Positions 1-7,566 of a stretch of DNA of 64,000 nucleotides are shown piece after piece (position 1 is the stretch's first letter; each line of letters starts with the position of its first letter). The stretch is from SB11 sp037968475 (lineage in GTDB: Bacteria > Bacteroidota > Bacteroidia > UBA8524), in the NCBI GenBank assembly GCA_037968475.1, contig JBBKVO010000049.1:1-64000 (forward strand), written 5' to 3'. The translations under genes and the position numbers were made by a program. The notes under the pieces were generated by a model, which saw nothing but the letters and a program-made list of their open reading frames with translations, ran no database searches and was not told where the DNA came from.

Positions 1-56
1 AACGCTTTGATCTCCTCAGGTTTGTAGTTCCCAACTTTTAATATTGGTCGTGCCAT
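1..56 (-). CDS. Partial N-terminus, transposase-like (start of a gene running off the left edge)
   Basis: An ATG at 56 on the minus strand opens a frame that reads MARPILKVGNYKPEEIKA up to the window edge. The phrase NYKPEEIKA resembles the start of the helix-turn-helix part of IS630/Tc1-like transposases of Bacteroidota, but 18 residues cannot establish this. The neighbouring DNA (a palindromic repeat at 118-169 and a lone nuclease-like gene) would fit an accessory patch. The remainder lies outside the window. Confidence 0.3.
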   Translation of the reverse strand, partial: MARPILKVGNYKPEEIKA

Positions 57-117
57 AGCTTATCATTTTTTCAAAGATAAACTTTTATTGTGTAATTTAT
101 AAATAGACTTTATGTAA

Positions 118-169
118 AAGCTGGCTCGAGCGTCCGCTCGTGCCAAAAATAATAGAGCGTCCGCTCGGC
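118..169 (+). repeat. Family A palindromic repeat, copy A1, in the 57-426 intergenic stretch
   Basis: Two inverted repeats stand side by side: GGC-t-CGAGCG-TC-CGCTCG-t-GCC, then after an AAAATAATA spacer AGAGCG-TC-CGCTC. The same arrangement recurs at 16383, 30126 (minus strand) and 54400, and a fused form at 16667. The rest of 57-426 is AT-rich and holds nothing else I can identify apart from the leader of the gene at 427. Confidence 0.75.
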
Positions 170-426
170 AAAAAGCTATTCTATATATATTCCCTTTCTT
201 ATCCCAAACGCACATAGCCCAGCTAAAGTGTTATTACTTCTTTTAGAAAAAAACCGAATAAAAAAAATATTTATGCTTTGCTGCTCTGCAAAAAAACTGC
301 TACATATGAAATTTAAATGTTATTTTCATCGAATCCAAGAGCATTAAGAAGTTTACTGACCAACATAATTAAAGGATTTTTTTAATATCCAAATACTATT
401 ACAATTTCATTATTACATAGAACCCA

Positions 427-1305
427 ATGGAAATTTTTAGACAGATAACGGCAAATAATATTGTTCTTAATGAATATCCTTTTTGGAGGGAATTAGCTAT
501 GGAAGCTTATCTTCTAGAAAATGAAGCGATTTTAAAACTTGATAAAGAAAATTTCAATGACGTTACAATCGTTGATGCAGAAATAGCATTAAAAAATGGC
601 AGGAGAACCAGTGATGGGAGAGTTGATATTTTAGCTAAATATTCGGGTGAATATTTATGTATTGTCGAAATTAAGTTGGAAGAAATAAATAACCTAAGCC
701 TTAAACAACTCGAGGACTATATAGATCAAAAAGATCAAATTCTTTCAATAGATTCTAATTACTGGACTGAGTTAGCCGATCCAAAATGGGTTGGAGTTCT
801 TGTAGGAAGTGACATATCAAATGATCTCCGCGACCAGTTAAGTCAAGGATATATGTACAATGGAGTACCTATTGCAGGAATGACAATAAAGCGATTCAAA
901 AGTCCGAATAACGAAGTTTATGTGATTTCTGATACTTTTTTCAAGTTTAAATATCTAAGTAAAGACTATTCAAAGTTTATTTTCAATGGGCTAGAATATA
1001 ATAAAGGACGATTAGTAAATGTAGTTGTAAAAAATTATGTTGATAATAATCCTGCTATAACTTTTGCTGAACTAAAAACAAAATTTCTAGACAAAATTCA
1101 AGGTAGCTTTGGTGTTTTTGATACAAAAAATAATGCGGAAGATATATTCCAACGTTGGGGACATAAAAGACACTATATCAATTCGGACGAAGAAATAAGA
1201 CTCTCTGATGCAACAATCGCCACATGCACACAGTGGAATCCAGAAAATATAAAGTTGTTTCTTGACCAATCAAATAAACTTGGATTAAAGATTGAAATAA
1301 AATAA
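427..1305 (+). CDS. PD-(D/E)XK nuclease-like protein, function unknown
   Basis: 292 residues. Residues 58-90 show a restriction-endonuclease-like core: a GR-x-D at 64-67 (D67), then a hydrophobic strand ending in E81-I-K83, i.e. D...ExK, with a helix after it. This matches the PD-(D/E)XK fold used by many repair and defence nucleases. The C-terminal third (about 200-292) looks like a small winged-helix-like region followed by a strand-rich tail, as seen in uncharacterised Bacteroidota proteins. No methylase or other restriction partner is adjacent. It lies alone between a transposase-like fragment and tRNA-Asp, suggesting an accessory gene. ATG at 427 is the only sensible start. The nuclease-like call rests on the motif; the activity is inference. 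Confidence 0.6.
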   Translation: MEIFRQITANNIVLNEYPFWRELAMEAYLLENEAILKLDKENFNDVTIVDAEIALKNGRRTSDGRVDILAKYSGEYLCIVEIKLEEINNLSLKQLEDYIDQKDQILSIDSNYWTELADPKWVGVLVGSDISNDLRDQLSQGYMYNGVPIAGMTIKRFKSPNNEVYVISDTFFKFKYLSKDYSKFIFNGLEYNKGRLVNVVVKNYVDNNPAITFAELKTKFLDKIQGSFGVFDTKNNAEDIFQRWGHKRHYINSDEEIRLSDATIATCTQWNPENIKLFLDQSNKLGLKIEIK

Positions 1306-1589
1306 GAATTCCGAACAAGACATTACTATACGCAGATAGAGAATCAAGGGGATTATATACAAAAAAGTCAATATTATATGGCTACTGACTTTACTTTTTT
1401 TAGCAGGTAATAAAACATAGTCAAACCAACTAATGGATAATTTTTAGTGGCTATATAGCGAAATATAGTTGTTTCCTAATGGTCAAATATTACGAGCCTA
1501 TTTCTTATCCGTATATAGTATTCATAGAATAATCCAATAACATCAATTGGTTAGAAGAAAAAAATTATGATATGCGTATGCTTTGATAA
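1306..1589. other. Intergenic, no gene seen
   Basis: AT-rich stretch between the nuclease-like gene and the tRNA-Asp terminator. I see no open frame with coding character and no repeat of the families found elsewhere in the window. Confidence 0.5.
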
Positions 1590-1623
1590 AAACAAAAAAG
1601 CCTCAAACGTTTGTTTGAGGCTT
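1590..1623 (-). terminator. Rho-independent terminator of tRNA-Asp
   Basis: Hairpin GCCTCAAAC-gttt-GTTTGAGGC with flanking AAG/CTT. Read on the minus strand it is followed by a run of six T, so it ends the tRNA transcript about 10 bp after the tRNA 3' end. Confidence 0.8.
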
Positions 1624-1631
1624 AATTTCAG

Positions 1632-1705
1632 CGGTCCGGACGGGACTCGAACCCGCGACCCCGTGCGTGACAGGCACGTATTCTAACCAGCTGAACTACC
1701 GGACC
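1632..1705 (-). tRNA. tRNA-Asp (anticodon GTC)
   Basis: 74-nt cloverleaf on the minus strand. The acceptor stem is GGTCCGG at the 5' end (1705-1699) pairing with CCGGACC (1639-1633), with discriminator G at 1632 as expected for Asp. The anticodon loop reads CCTGTCAC (GTC) and the T arm contains GGTTCGAGTCC. CCA is not encoded. A terminator follows at 1590-1623. A degraded copy of its 3' half lies at 2852-2885. Confidence 0.95.
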
Positions 1706-1853
1706 GTGTACCTTGTTTTTTAAAGGGAGTGCAAATATAGGTTTTTGGTATATATGCGCAACTATTTTTTTACAAATACATTATAAGTAACTAATAATTA
1801 AGCGAATAATGTATGTTTGGGTTCATAATATTACACCTCAAGTAAAAAATGGT

Positions 1854-1861
1854 TTACTTTG
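1854..1861 (+). promoter_or_regulatory. Possible -7 box for accA
   Basis: TTACTTTG followed by C, one mismatch to the Bacteroidota TAnnTTTG box, 23 bp before the accA ATG. No clear -33 box. Confidence 0.35.
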
Positions 1862-1883
1862 CACGTTTAAAACTAAGTGAAGT

Positions 1884-2843
1884 ATGGCACAACTGTTGGA
1901 TTTTGAAAAACCGATTGCAGAACTTGAAGAACAGCTAGACAAACTGAAACAAGGGCTTGCAAAGGGTAAAAAAGCAACTACAATGGCAAGCATTGAGGCG
2001 TTGGAAAAAGAGATACAGGACACACGCAAAGAATTGTACAACAACCTTACAGGTTGGCAAAAAGTACAAATCTCTCGCCACCCTGAACGCCCATATACTA
2101 AAGACTATATCGAAAATATTTTTGATAACTTTATAGAACTACACGGCGACCGTACCGTAAAAGACGATAAAGCCATGATAGGTGGTTTGGCGGCTATTGA
2201 CGGCAAAACGGTAATGGTAATAGGCCAACAAAAAGGCCGTAACACCAAACAACGCCAAATGCGCAATTTTGGTATGGCTAACCCTGAGGGCTACCGCAAA
2301 GCATTGCGCCTGATGAAATTGGCCGAAAAGTTTAACAAACCTGTAATTACCTTTATAGATACCCCTGGTGCTTCACCTGGATTGGAAGCGGAAGAACGCG
2401 GACAAGGTGAAGCGATAGCCCGCAACTTGCTTGAAATGAGCACCCTTAAAGTACCCATTATTTGCGTAGTAATTGGCGAAGGTGCATCGGGAGGTGCATT
2501 GGGTATTGGTGTAGGCGATAAGGTGATGATGCTAGAGTATACCTGGTACTCGGTTATCTCGCCTGAATCTTGCTCGTCTATCTTATGGCGCAGTTGGGAT
2601 TTTAAAGAAAAAGCCGCAGAAGCCCTTAAACTTACGGCTACTGATATGTTGGAGCAAAAGCTTGTTGATGGTATTATAAAAGAGCCTATAGGTGGCGCAC
2701 ACAACGACCCTGAGGCAATGTATAAAACCATGAAAACTGAGCTTAAACGTATGCTTAAAGAGCTTTTAAGCTACACCACCGAAGACTTGATAAACTTCCG
2801 TATAGAGAAATTCTCTAGTATGGGCGTTTACGAGGAGGTATAG
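1884..2843 (+). CDS. accA: Acetyl-CoA carboxylase carboxyltransferase subunit alpha
   Basis: 319 residues, the usual AccA length. It is the alpha half of the cytosolic carboxyltransferase that moves CO2 from carboxybiotin to acetyl-CoA, giving malonyl-CoA for fatty acid synthesis. An N-terminal helical segment (1-60) is followed by the crotonase-fold core, with HGDR at 87-90, DTPGASPG at 159-166 and the oxyanion-hole glycines GEGASGG at 198-204. accD and the biotin carboxylase genes are not in the window; accA stands alone here. It is bracketed by tRNA-Asp upstream and a tRNA 3'-end remnant immediately downstream, both in the same orientation. ATG at 1884 agrees with the family start. Confidence 0.97.
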   Translation: MAQLLDFEKPIAELEEQLDKLKQGLAKGKKATTMASIEALEKEIQDTRKELYNNLTGWQKVQISRHPERPYTKDYIENIFDNFIELHGDRTVKDDKAMIGGLAAIDGKTVMVIGQQKGRNTKQRQMRNFGMANPEGYRKALRLMKLAEKFNKPVITFIDTPGASPGLEAEERGQGEAIARNLLEMSTLKVPIICVVIGEGASGGALGIGVGDKVMMLEYTWYSVISPESCSSILWRSWDFKEKAAEALKLTATDMLEQKLVDGIIKEPIGGAHNDPEAMYKTMKTELKRMLKELLSYTTEDLINFRIEKFSSMGVYEEV

Positions 2844-2851
2844 TTTTTTTT

Positions 2852-2885
2852 GCAGTCCGGACGGGACTCAACCCCGCTACCCCGT
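2852..2885 (-). pseudogene. tRNA-Asp 3'-end remnant
   Basis: 34 bp aligning with the 3' half of the tRNA-Asp gene (1631-1664) with about four substitutions and one missing base. Acceptor 3' strand and T arm are recognisable (GTCCGGACGGGACTC, then CCCGT). No 5' half is present. It sits between the convergent accA and WbqC-like genes and touches the latter's stop codon at 2886. Confidence 0.7.
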
Positions 2886-3506
2886 TTATAAAGAATTGTA
2901 ATAGCTTCTTGCCCCTTGCAAATCGTTAAAAATCCAATCTATAACACTTAGGTTGGGCATATAGCCGTGTTTATCTTCAAACACCTGTAAGTATTTTGGG
3001 TGTTCTACTACATTCTCATTTTTTGGACTGATGGTATTGCGTGCATCAACGGTGTTTTCATCATAGTGGCGCAAATAGCTCTCACTATAATTTGTACTTA
3101 GGTTTAGCTTAAGTGTTTTTGCTATCCACTCAATAAAAAGGGCATTATAATCCAACAGGTATTTTTCTTTTTTGGCAAACAAAGCCCGCATATTGTCCTC
3201 AAAAAAATCGTAATAAGGCGATGACTTATACGCCGAGTGTATAGCCATAAAATGGGTGTGCTGCCAATTTTCGGTATAGGCCACCTGTAACTCTTTAATG
3301 GGCACTTTAGCCGATTTTTTCTGTACAGGGATTATCAAATCTTGCGTGCCGTTTGCGCCATATATAGTGCAGCGGTTGCGGTAGGTTTGTTTTATAAAAT
3401 GCTCGTGAGCCTCAAACACCACGTTACCTTGTTGGGCAAGCAGTTGCATATAATTAATGCACGGCAAATAGTGCATCTCTATACAAAGAGTTGCGGTATC
3501 ATCCAT
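2886..3506 (-). CDS. WbqC-like family protein
   Basis: 206 residues. The N-terminal phrase MHYLPCINYM, the basic stretch NRCTIYGANGTQDLIIPV and the later KSSPYYDFFED match the WbqC-like family (DUF8889-type, named from an O-antigen cluster gene), whose biochemical role is unknown. It is soluble, with no signal peptide. It is followed upstream, with a 2-bp gap, by a deoxynucleoside kinase gene and then a carboxyltransferase gene on the same strand, so the three are probably co-transcribed. The stop codon abuts the tRNA remnant. The start at 3506 could be a few codons further in (another ATG at residue 12). Confidence 0.75.
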   Translation of the reverse strand: MDDTATLCIEMHYLPCINYMQLLAQQGNVVFEAHEHFIKQTYRNRCTIYGANGTQDLIIPVQKKSAKVPIKELQVAYTENWQHTHFMAIHSAYKSSPYYDFFEDNMRALFAKKEKYLLDYNALFIEWIAKTLKLNLSTNYSESYLRHYDENTVDARNTISPKNENVVEHPKYLQVFEDKHGYMPNLSVIDWIFNDLQGARSYYNSL

Positions 3507-3508
3507 AG

Positions 3509-4156
3509 TTATACAACAGGGCGCGAAGTGCCTTGTGGGTGTGTTCCTTCAAAAATTTTCTCTTTCAGCCACTCAAAATCGCTTTCGCTATCCACAAAAT
3601 CAAGCTCTTTGGCATCAATTATTAATACACGTTGCTGTGGCATTTGTTTAAAATACTCAAAATATCCTTGTTCTACTTTCTCAAGGTAGGAGGGTTTAAT
3701 ATCCTTCTCATAGTTTCTGCCGCGTTTGCTTATGTTGACTACCAATCGGTTTACAGGCTGGTGCAGGTACACAATCAAATCAGGTCGGGGTAGTTGGGGC
3801 ACCAAAATCTCGTACAGCTTATAAAACAGCTTAAACTCGTCATCATCCAGTGTAACCCTCGAAAACACCAAGTTTTTAAAAAAACTATAATCCGCCACTA
3901 TTTGCTTTGGGCTAAAAATTTCGGCATTGGCATTTATAATTTCTTTTAGCTGATTAAATCGCGAAGCCATAAAACTAAGTTCTAAGGGGAAAGCATAGCG
4001 GCGGGCATCGTTATAAAATCGCGGTAAAAAAGAGTTGTCTTCAAACTGCTCCAGCATCAACCTGCAATCTGCATTTTCGGCAAGCATTTTGGCCAGTGTG
4101 GTTTTACCCGCGCCAATATTACCTTCAATTACCAAATATGGGTACTTGGCTTGCAT
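3509..4156 (-). CDS. Deoxynucleoside kinase (deoxyadenosine/deoxyguanosine kinase type)
   Basis: 215 residues, typical for the dNK/dGK family, which phosphorylates deoxynucleosides for dNTP salvage. P-loop GNIGAGKTT at about 12-20; a central VADYSFFK segment in the position of the substrate-side motif; VYLHQPV; and a lid region KRGRNYEKDI with the paired basic residues that hold the phosphates. Cytosolic. Its ATG shares its last bases with the stop codon of the carboxyltransferase gene (both meet at 4156), indicating translational coupling. Substrate preference cannot be read from the sequence. Confidence 0.88.
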   Translation of the reverse strand: MQAKYPYLVIEGNIGAGKTTLAKMLAENADCRLMLEQFEDNSFLPRFYNDARRYAFPLELSFMASRFNQLKEIINANAEIFSPKQIVADYSFFKNLVFSRVTLDDDEFKLFYKLYEILVPQLPRPDLIVYLHQPVNRLVVNISKRGRNYEKDIKPSYLEKVEQGYFEYFKQMPQQRVLIIDAKELDFVDSESDFEWLKEKIFEGTHPQGTSRPVV

Positions 4157-5787
4157 CAGGTTTGTATTACACCGGGGTTAAAAGCCTTTGTAATAGGGCT
4201 GTGGTTGGCTGCCTCAATACTCATAGAGATATGTTTGCGGGTTGATAAAGGGTCGATAATATCATCCACCCACAGGCGCGATGCTGCGTAGTAAGGCGTT
4301 GTTTGCTCGTTATACCTATCAGTAATCCTATCCAACAACTCTTTTTCAGCTTCGGGAGTTATCACCTCCCCTTTTGCTTTTAAAGTTGCCGTTTGTATTT
4401 GCAATAAGGTTTGTGCAGCCTGATCGCCGCCCATTACCGCTATTTTTGCCGTAGGCCATGCAAATATAAAACGTGGGTCGTAGGCTTTACCACACATAGC
4501 GTAGTTACCCGCTCCGTAAGAGTTTCCTGTAATGATGGTAATTTTAGGCACTATGCTATTAGCCACTGCATTTACCATTTTAGCACCGTCTTTTATTATA
4601 CCGCCTTGCTCGCTACGAGAACCGACCATAAAGCCCGTTACATCTTGCAAAAACACAAGAGGTATCTTTTTTTGGTTGCAATTAAGTATAAAACGAGCCG
4701 CCTTATCAGCACTGTCTGAGTAGATTACCCCACCAAACTGCATTTCTCCTTTTTTGCTTTTTACCAATTGGCGGTTGTTAGCTACTATCCCTACCGACCA
4801 TCCATCGATACGGGCATAGCCGCACAGTATAGTTTTACCGTACAACTCTTTGTATTGGTCAAACTCGCTATCGTCAACAATACGTTCTATAAGCTCAAGC
4901 GTGCTGTATGTTTTGGTACGCTCGGCAGGCATAATGCCATAAATTTCTTTAAAATCTTTTTTGGGCAATTTTGGCGTAGCACGGTTAAACCCTGCGGTTT
5001 CAAAATGACCAATTTTGTCCATTATGTTGCGTATACGGTCGAGGCAACTTTTATCATCAGGGAATTTATAATCAATAACTCCTGATATTTCTGATTGAGT
5101 TGTGCCTCCCCCTAACGATTCGTTATCAATTTCTTCGCCTATTGCTGCTTTTACAAGGTATGAACCTGCTAAGAAAATAGAACCTGTTTTGTCTACAATC
5201 ATAGCTTCATCGCTCATAATAGGAAGGTAAGCACCTCCCGCAACACAACTGCCCATAACCGCCGATATTTGGGTAATACCCATACTGCTCATTACGGCAT
5301 TGTTGCGAAAAATGCGTCCAAAATGTTCTTTATCTGGAAAAATATCGTCTTGCATGGGTAAGAAAACCCCCGCACTATCTACCAAGTAAATAATGGGCAA
5401 TCGGTTTTCCATAGCTATTTCTTGTGCACGCAGGTTCTTTTTGCCCGCCATAGGAAACCAAGCACCAGCCTTTACAGTAGCATCGTTAGCCACTATCACA
5501 CATTGGCGACCGCTAACATAGCCCACACCGGCTACTACACCCGCACTGGGGCAGCCTCCATACTCCTCGTACATACCGTAAGCAGCAAAACTGCCTATTT
5601 CCATAAACTCAGTACCTTTATCGCGCAAATAGTCTATACGCTCGCGGGCAAGCATCTTGCCCTTATCTTTTTGTTTTGCTGCCGATTTTTCGCCACCGCC
5701 TTTGCTCACTATACTGTGCTCATATTTCAACCTATCCACCAACTGGCGCATGGCATCTTCATTCTTGTTAAATTCTAAATCCTGCAT
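4156..5787 (-). CDS. Biotin-dependent acyl-CoA carboxylase, carboxyltransferase (beta) subunit, methylcrotonyl-CoA carboxylase-like
   Basis: 543 residues from the chosen start. Two crotonase-fold halves are evident: VSGRQCVIVANDATVKAG and MGSCVAGGAYLPIMSDE in the first; VTGFMVGSRSEQ and GNSYGAGNYAMCGKAYDPRF in the second. The phrase LPMQDDIFPDKEHFGRIF is characteristic of methylcrotonyl-CoA carboxylase beta rather than propionyl-CoA carboxylase, pointing to leucine degradation; acyl specificity is inference. No biotin-carrying alpha subunit is adjacent. A longer frame reaches 5838, but I prefer the ATG at 5787: the extra 17 residues are not family-like and a possible promoter box lies between the two starts. 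It heads the carboxyltransferase-dNK-WbqC unit. Confidence 0.88.
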   Translation of the reverse strand: MQDLEFNKNEDAMRQLVDRLKYEHSIVSKGGGEKSAAKQKDKGKMLARERIDYLRDKGTEFMEIGSFAAYGMYEEYGGCPSAGVVAGVGYVSGRQCVIVANDATVKAGAWFPMAGKKNLRAQEIAMENRLPIIYLVDSAGVFLPMQDDIFPDKEHFGRIFRNNAVMSSMGITQISAVMGSCVAGGAYLPIMSDEAMIVDKTGSIFLAGSYLVKAAIGEEIDNESLGGGTTQSEISGVIDYKFPDDKSCLDRIRNIMDKIGHFETAGFNRATPKLPKKDFKEIYGIMPAERTKTYSTLELIERIVDDSEFDQYKELYGKTILCGYARIDGWSVGIVANNRQLVKSKKGEMQFGGVIYSDSADKAARFILNCNQKKIPLVFLQDVTGFMVGSRSEQGGIIKDGAKMVNAVANSIVPKITIITGNSYGAGNYAMCGKAYDPRFIFAWPTAKIAVMGGDQAAQTLLQIQTATLKAKGEVITPEAEKELLDRITDRYNEQTTPYYAASRLWVDDIIDPLSTRKHISMSIEAANHSPITKAFNPGVIQT

Positions 5788-5796
5788 AACAAAGGG

Positions 5797-5803
5797 CAAA
5801 ATA
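5797..5803 (-). promoter_or_regulatory. Possible -7 box for the carboxyltransferase gene
   Basis: Minus-strand TATTTTG followed by CCC, close to TAnnTTTG with one spacer base missing. If used, transcription begins only a few bases before the ATG at 5787. Weak on its own. Confidence 0.3.
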
Positions 5804-6220
5804 AAACCTTTGTGAAGACTTTTAGTAAAAACAGCCAAGTATTTTGATGAGATTTAATATTGAAGTTAGAATATAACCACCCTAGCATCTCCTTATATTA
5901 TCATCTTGAGCTTGTGGAAGGTGGCGAAGTAAACAAAGCCTTTCTGGCTAAACCACCCCTAACCCCTCCTTTACCGCCCACAGGCCATACCGAAGGATGG
6001 GAACTGGCTGCCGCACAAGCTGCCTAGCACAAATACGATTACAATTATCAAATAATCACCCGTCTATAAATGGCTTGTGTGCTGGCTCCCTTCCTTGGGC
6101 TGTCATCCTGAGCGAAGTCGAAGGATAGAAGTGTAGCATAGGAGGGGTTGGGGGTGGTCGAGGTATTTTCCCTCCCCATCAATTCCCTCTCTTTTGGAGA
6201 GGGCGGCTATGTGCAAGTCG

Positions 6221-6252
6221 GGCTATGGGGTAATCGGGGTGAGGTCGGAAAG
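6221..6252 (+). repeat. 32-bp direct repeat, copy 1 (5839-6798 intergenic region)
   Basis: Matches 6501-6531 almost exactly (GCTATGGGGTAATCGGGG here, GCTATGGAGTAATCGGGG there, both continuing TGAGGTCGGAAAG). The whole stretch 5839-6798 has no credible gene. It also holds TCATCCTGAGC-type repeats (near 6107 and 6655) and the arrays listed separately. Confidence 0.75.
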
Positions 6253-6274
6253 TTAAGCTCATACCAAAAACTAT

Positions 6275-6314
6275 GTTACGGTGTTACCTAGTTACGATGT
6301 TATTGTGTTACGAC
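6275..6314 (+). repeat. Five-unit tandem array of period 8 (GTTACNNN)
   Basis: Consecutive 8-mers GTTACGGT, GTTACCTA, GTTACGAT, GTTATTGT, GTTACGAC with no gaps. Phase and composition are related to the array at 10969-11048. Confidence 0.8.
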
Positions 6315-6427
6315 CAGAAAAATATACAAATTTCATACTGACTCAAAGAACGTTTGACAGGTAGTAATTTGAAAAGCATTTAAACGAAACCCAAATGAAA
6401 ATGTATTGATTTTACCCCTTAAACCCA

Positions 6428-6477
6428 CCGCACAACCCATTAGCACTCGTACGTCGTTGGGGAAAAGTCCCCTTTAG
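6428..6477 (+). repeat. 50-bp direct repeat, copy 1
   Basis: Shares CCGCACAACC, ATTAGCACTCGTACGTCGTT and AAGTCCCCTTTAG with 6601-6648, 173 bp downstream in the same orientation. Confidence 0.75.
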
Positions 6478-6500
6478 GGGGTTGGGGGTAGGCTAGTCCT

Positions 6501-6531
6501 GCTATGGAGTAATCGGGGTGAGGTCGGAAAG
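6501..6531 (+). repeat. 32-bp direct repeat, copy 2
   Basis: Second copy of the 6221-6252 repeat, one base shorter. Confidence 0.75.
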
Positions 6532-6542
6532 ATGCAGGTTTA

Positions 6543-6566
6543 TTGACTTGTTGATTTACTGATTTT
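6543..6566 (+). repeat. Short period-8 array
   Basis: Three adjacent 8-mers, TTGACTTG, TTGATTTA and CTGATTTT, of the same NTGATTTN type as the second half of the 10969-11048 array. Confidence 0.5.
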
Positions 6567-6600
6567 ACCCCCTTTGTCTTTCCCCCTGAAGGTGGAACAA

Positions 6601-6648
6601 CCGCACAACCAATTAGCACTCGTACGTCGTTGAATAAGTCCCCTTTAG
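6601..6648 (+). repeat. 50-bp direct repeat, copy 2
   Basis: Second copy of the 6428-6477 repeat, with a few substitutions and two bases missing. Confidence 0.75.
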
Positions 6649-6798
6649 AGCCTGTACTGAGCTTGTCGAAGTAGGATTAGGGGCAGCAATCAATCGACTT
6701 TAAATAGTTAGGGATGAGAATAGCTCAAATTTCTTAAATTTGGATTTTAGAGCATAATTATAAAGTATAAATTTTCGCCAATTAATTTTTTTTGGAAA

Positions 6799-7251
6799 AT
6801 GAGCCACGTTTTCACACCTGAAGATTATATGCCGTTTGGAAAAAACAAGGGCTACCAGCTAAAAGAAATATATCAATTTGAGCCTAATTATTTAGAATAT
6901 CTGATTATAAACTCTGATGAGTTTGCAATTGACATTGGACTATTCGAAAAACTTCCTAACCCAACTCCATTTGCAGTTGGTGCTGTAACAGGGTCACAAA
7001 AACGAAAAGACGTTACTAAAGCTCAAAGCCTTTCATTATTTGATAAAATAGGTTTAATAGATAATGTTAATATGCATTTTACTGTGAAAGATATAAAAGA
7101 CATGAAAATAAATGGACTACACATAGAGTTTAAGTTAGAGGATGGAAAATTTATTGAAATTGGAAGGCAAACAGGAATGACATTTGATGAAGTTGATTTT
7201 AAGTTTTCAGAGGAGGCTATAGAAAAGAATGGTCTAAAAGGGGGCAAGTAA
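6799..7251 (+). CDS. Small protein with DUF3820/ExoX C-terminal-like domain
   Basis: 150 residues. Residues about 11-37 read MPFGKNKGYQLKEI followed by PNYLEYLI, the signature of the DUF3820 / exodeoxyribonuclease X C-terminal-like module (MPFGKYKG...YLxWL), a small domain found at the ends of DNA-processing exonucleases and in stand-alone proteins. No exonuclease catalytic domain is attached. The C-terminal two thirds are unassigned and acidic. It follows the repeat-rich 5839-6798 region, is AT-rich, and is convergent with a tiny membrane protein at 7303-7470. Function unknown; ATG at 6799 is the only start that keeps the domain intact. Confidence 0.6.
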   Translation: MSHVFTPEDYMPFGKNKGYQLKEIYQFEPNYLEYLIINSDEFAIDIGLFEKLPNPTPFAVGAVTGSQKRKDVTKAQSLSLFDKIGLIDNVNMHFTVKDIKDMKINGLHIEFKLEDGKFIEIGRQTGMTFDEVDFKFSEEAIEKNGLKGGK

Positions 7252-7302
7252 CTCATTTATCAAAATCTCTTTACCTTTAGATTTTTTAAAACGCAATTTT
7301 TT

Positions 7303-7470
7303 CTAGTCATTATTTTCTATAATTACACTTATAATAACTCCAATGATTGTAAGAATAAAGATAATCCACCCTACTGTGTTTTTTGTCTTTTTGTCCTCTG
7401 TTGTAAAATGAATATAAAATAGACCTAGCCACATAACCATTCCAAAAAGCCAAAAGAATAAGTTTTCCAT
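7303..7470 (-). CDS. 55-residue protein with two membrane segments
   Basis: A frame on the minus strand beginning ATG at 7470 reads MENLFFWLFGMVMWLGLF, then a short charged loop TTEDKKTKN, then a second hydrophobic segment (VGWIIFILTIIGVIISVII) and ends ENND-TAG. Two helices joined by a basic loop are what a real small membrane protein would show; an overlapping frame on the same strand (7310-7495) has no such pattern. Convergent with the DUF3820-like gene at 6799. No family recognised. Confidence 0.55.
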   Translation of the reverse strand: MENLFFWLFGMVMWLGLFYIHFTTEDKKTKNTVGWIIFILTIIGVIISVIIENND

Positions 7471-7536
7471 AAATCAAATATACTTGTAATATCAATTCAC
7501 TTTACTCTCAAATTAGCACATAACCTCCCCAAGTAT

Positions 7537-7544
7537 TACCTTTG
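7537..7544 (+). promoter_or_regulatory. -7 promoter box for icmF
   Basis: TACCTTTG followed by C, exact match to TAnnTTTG, 22 bp before the ATG at 7567. The -33 position reads TTAG instead of TTTG. Confidence 0.55.
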
Positions 7545-7566
7545 CGGTTTCTTAAAACTGTAAACC

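Noticed and set aside
2852..2885. A second tRNA gene after accA.
   Set aside because: Only the 3' half is present, with a missing base in the T loop and no anticodon arm; called a remnant.
1631..2885. An integrated mobile element bounded by tRNA att repeats.
   Set aside because: The only gene inside is accA, a core gene, and there is no integrase or cargo; recorded as a curiosity instead.
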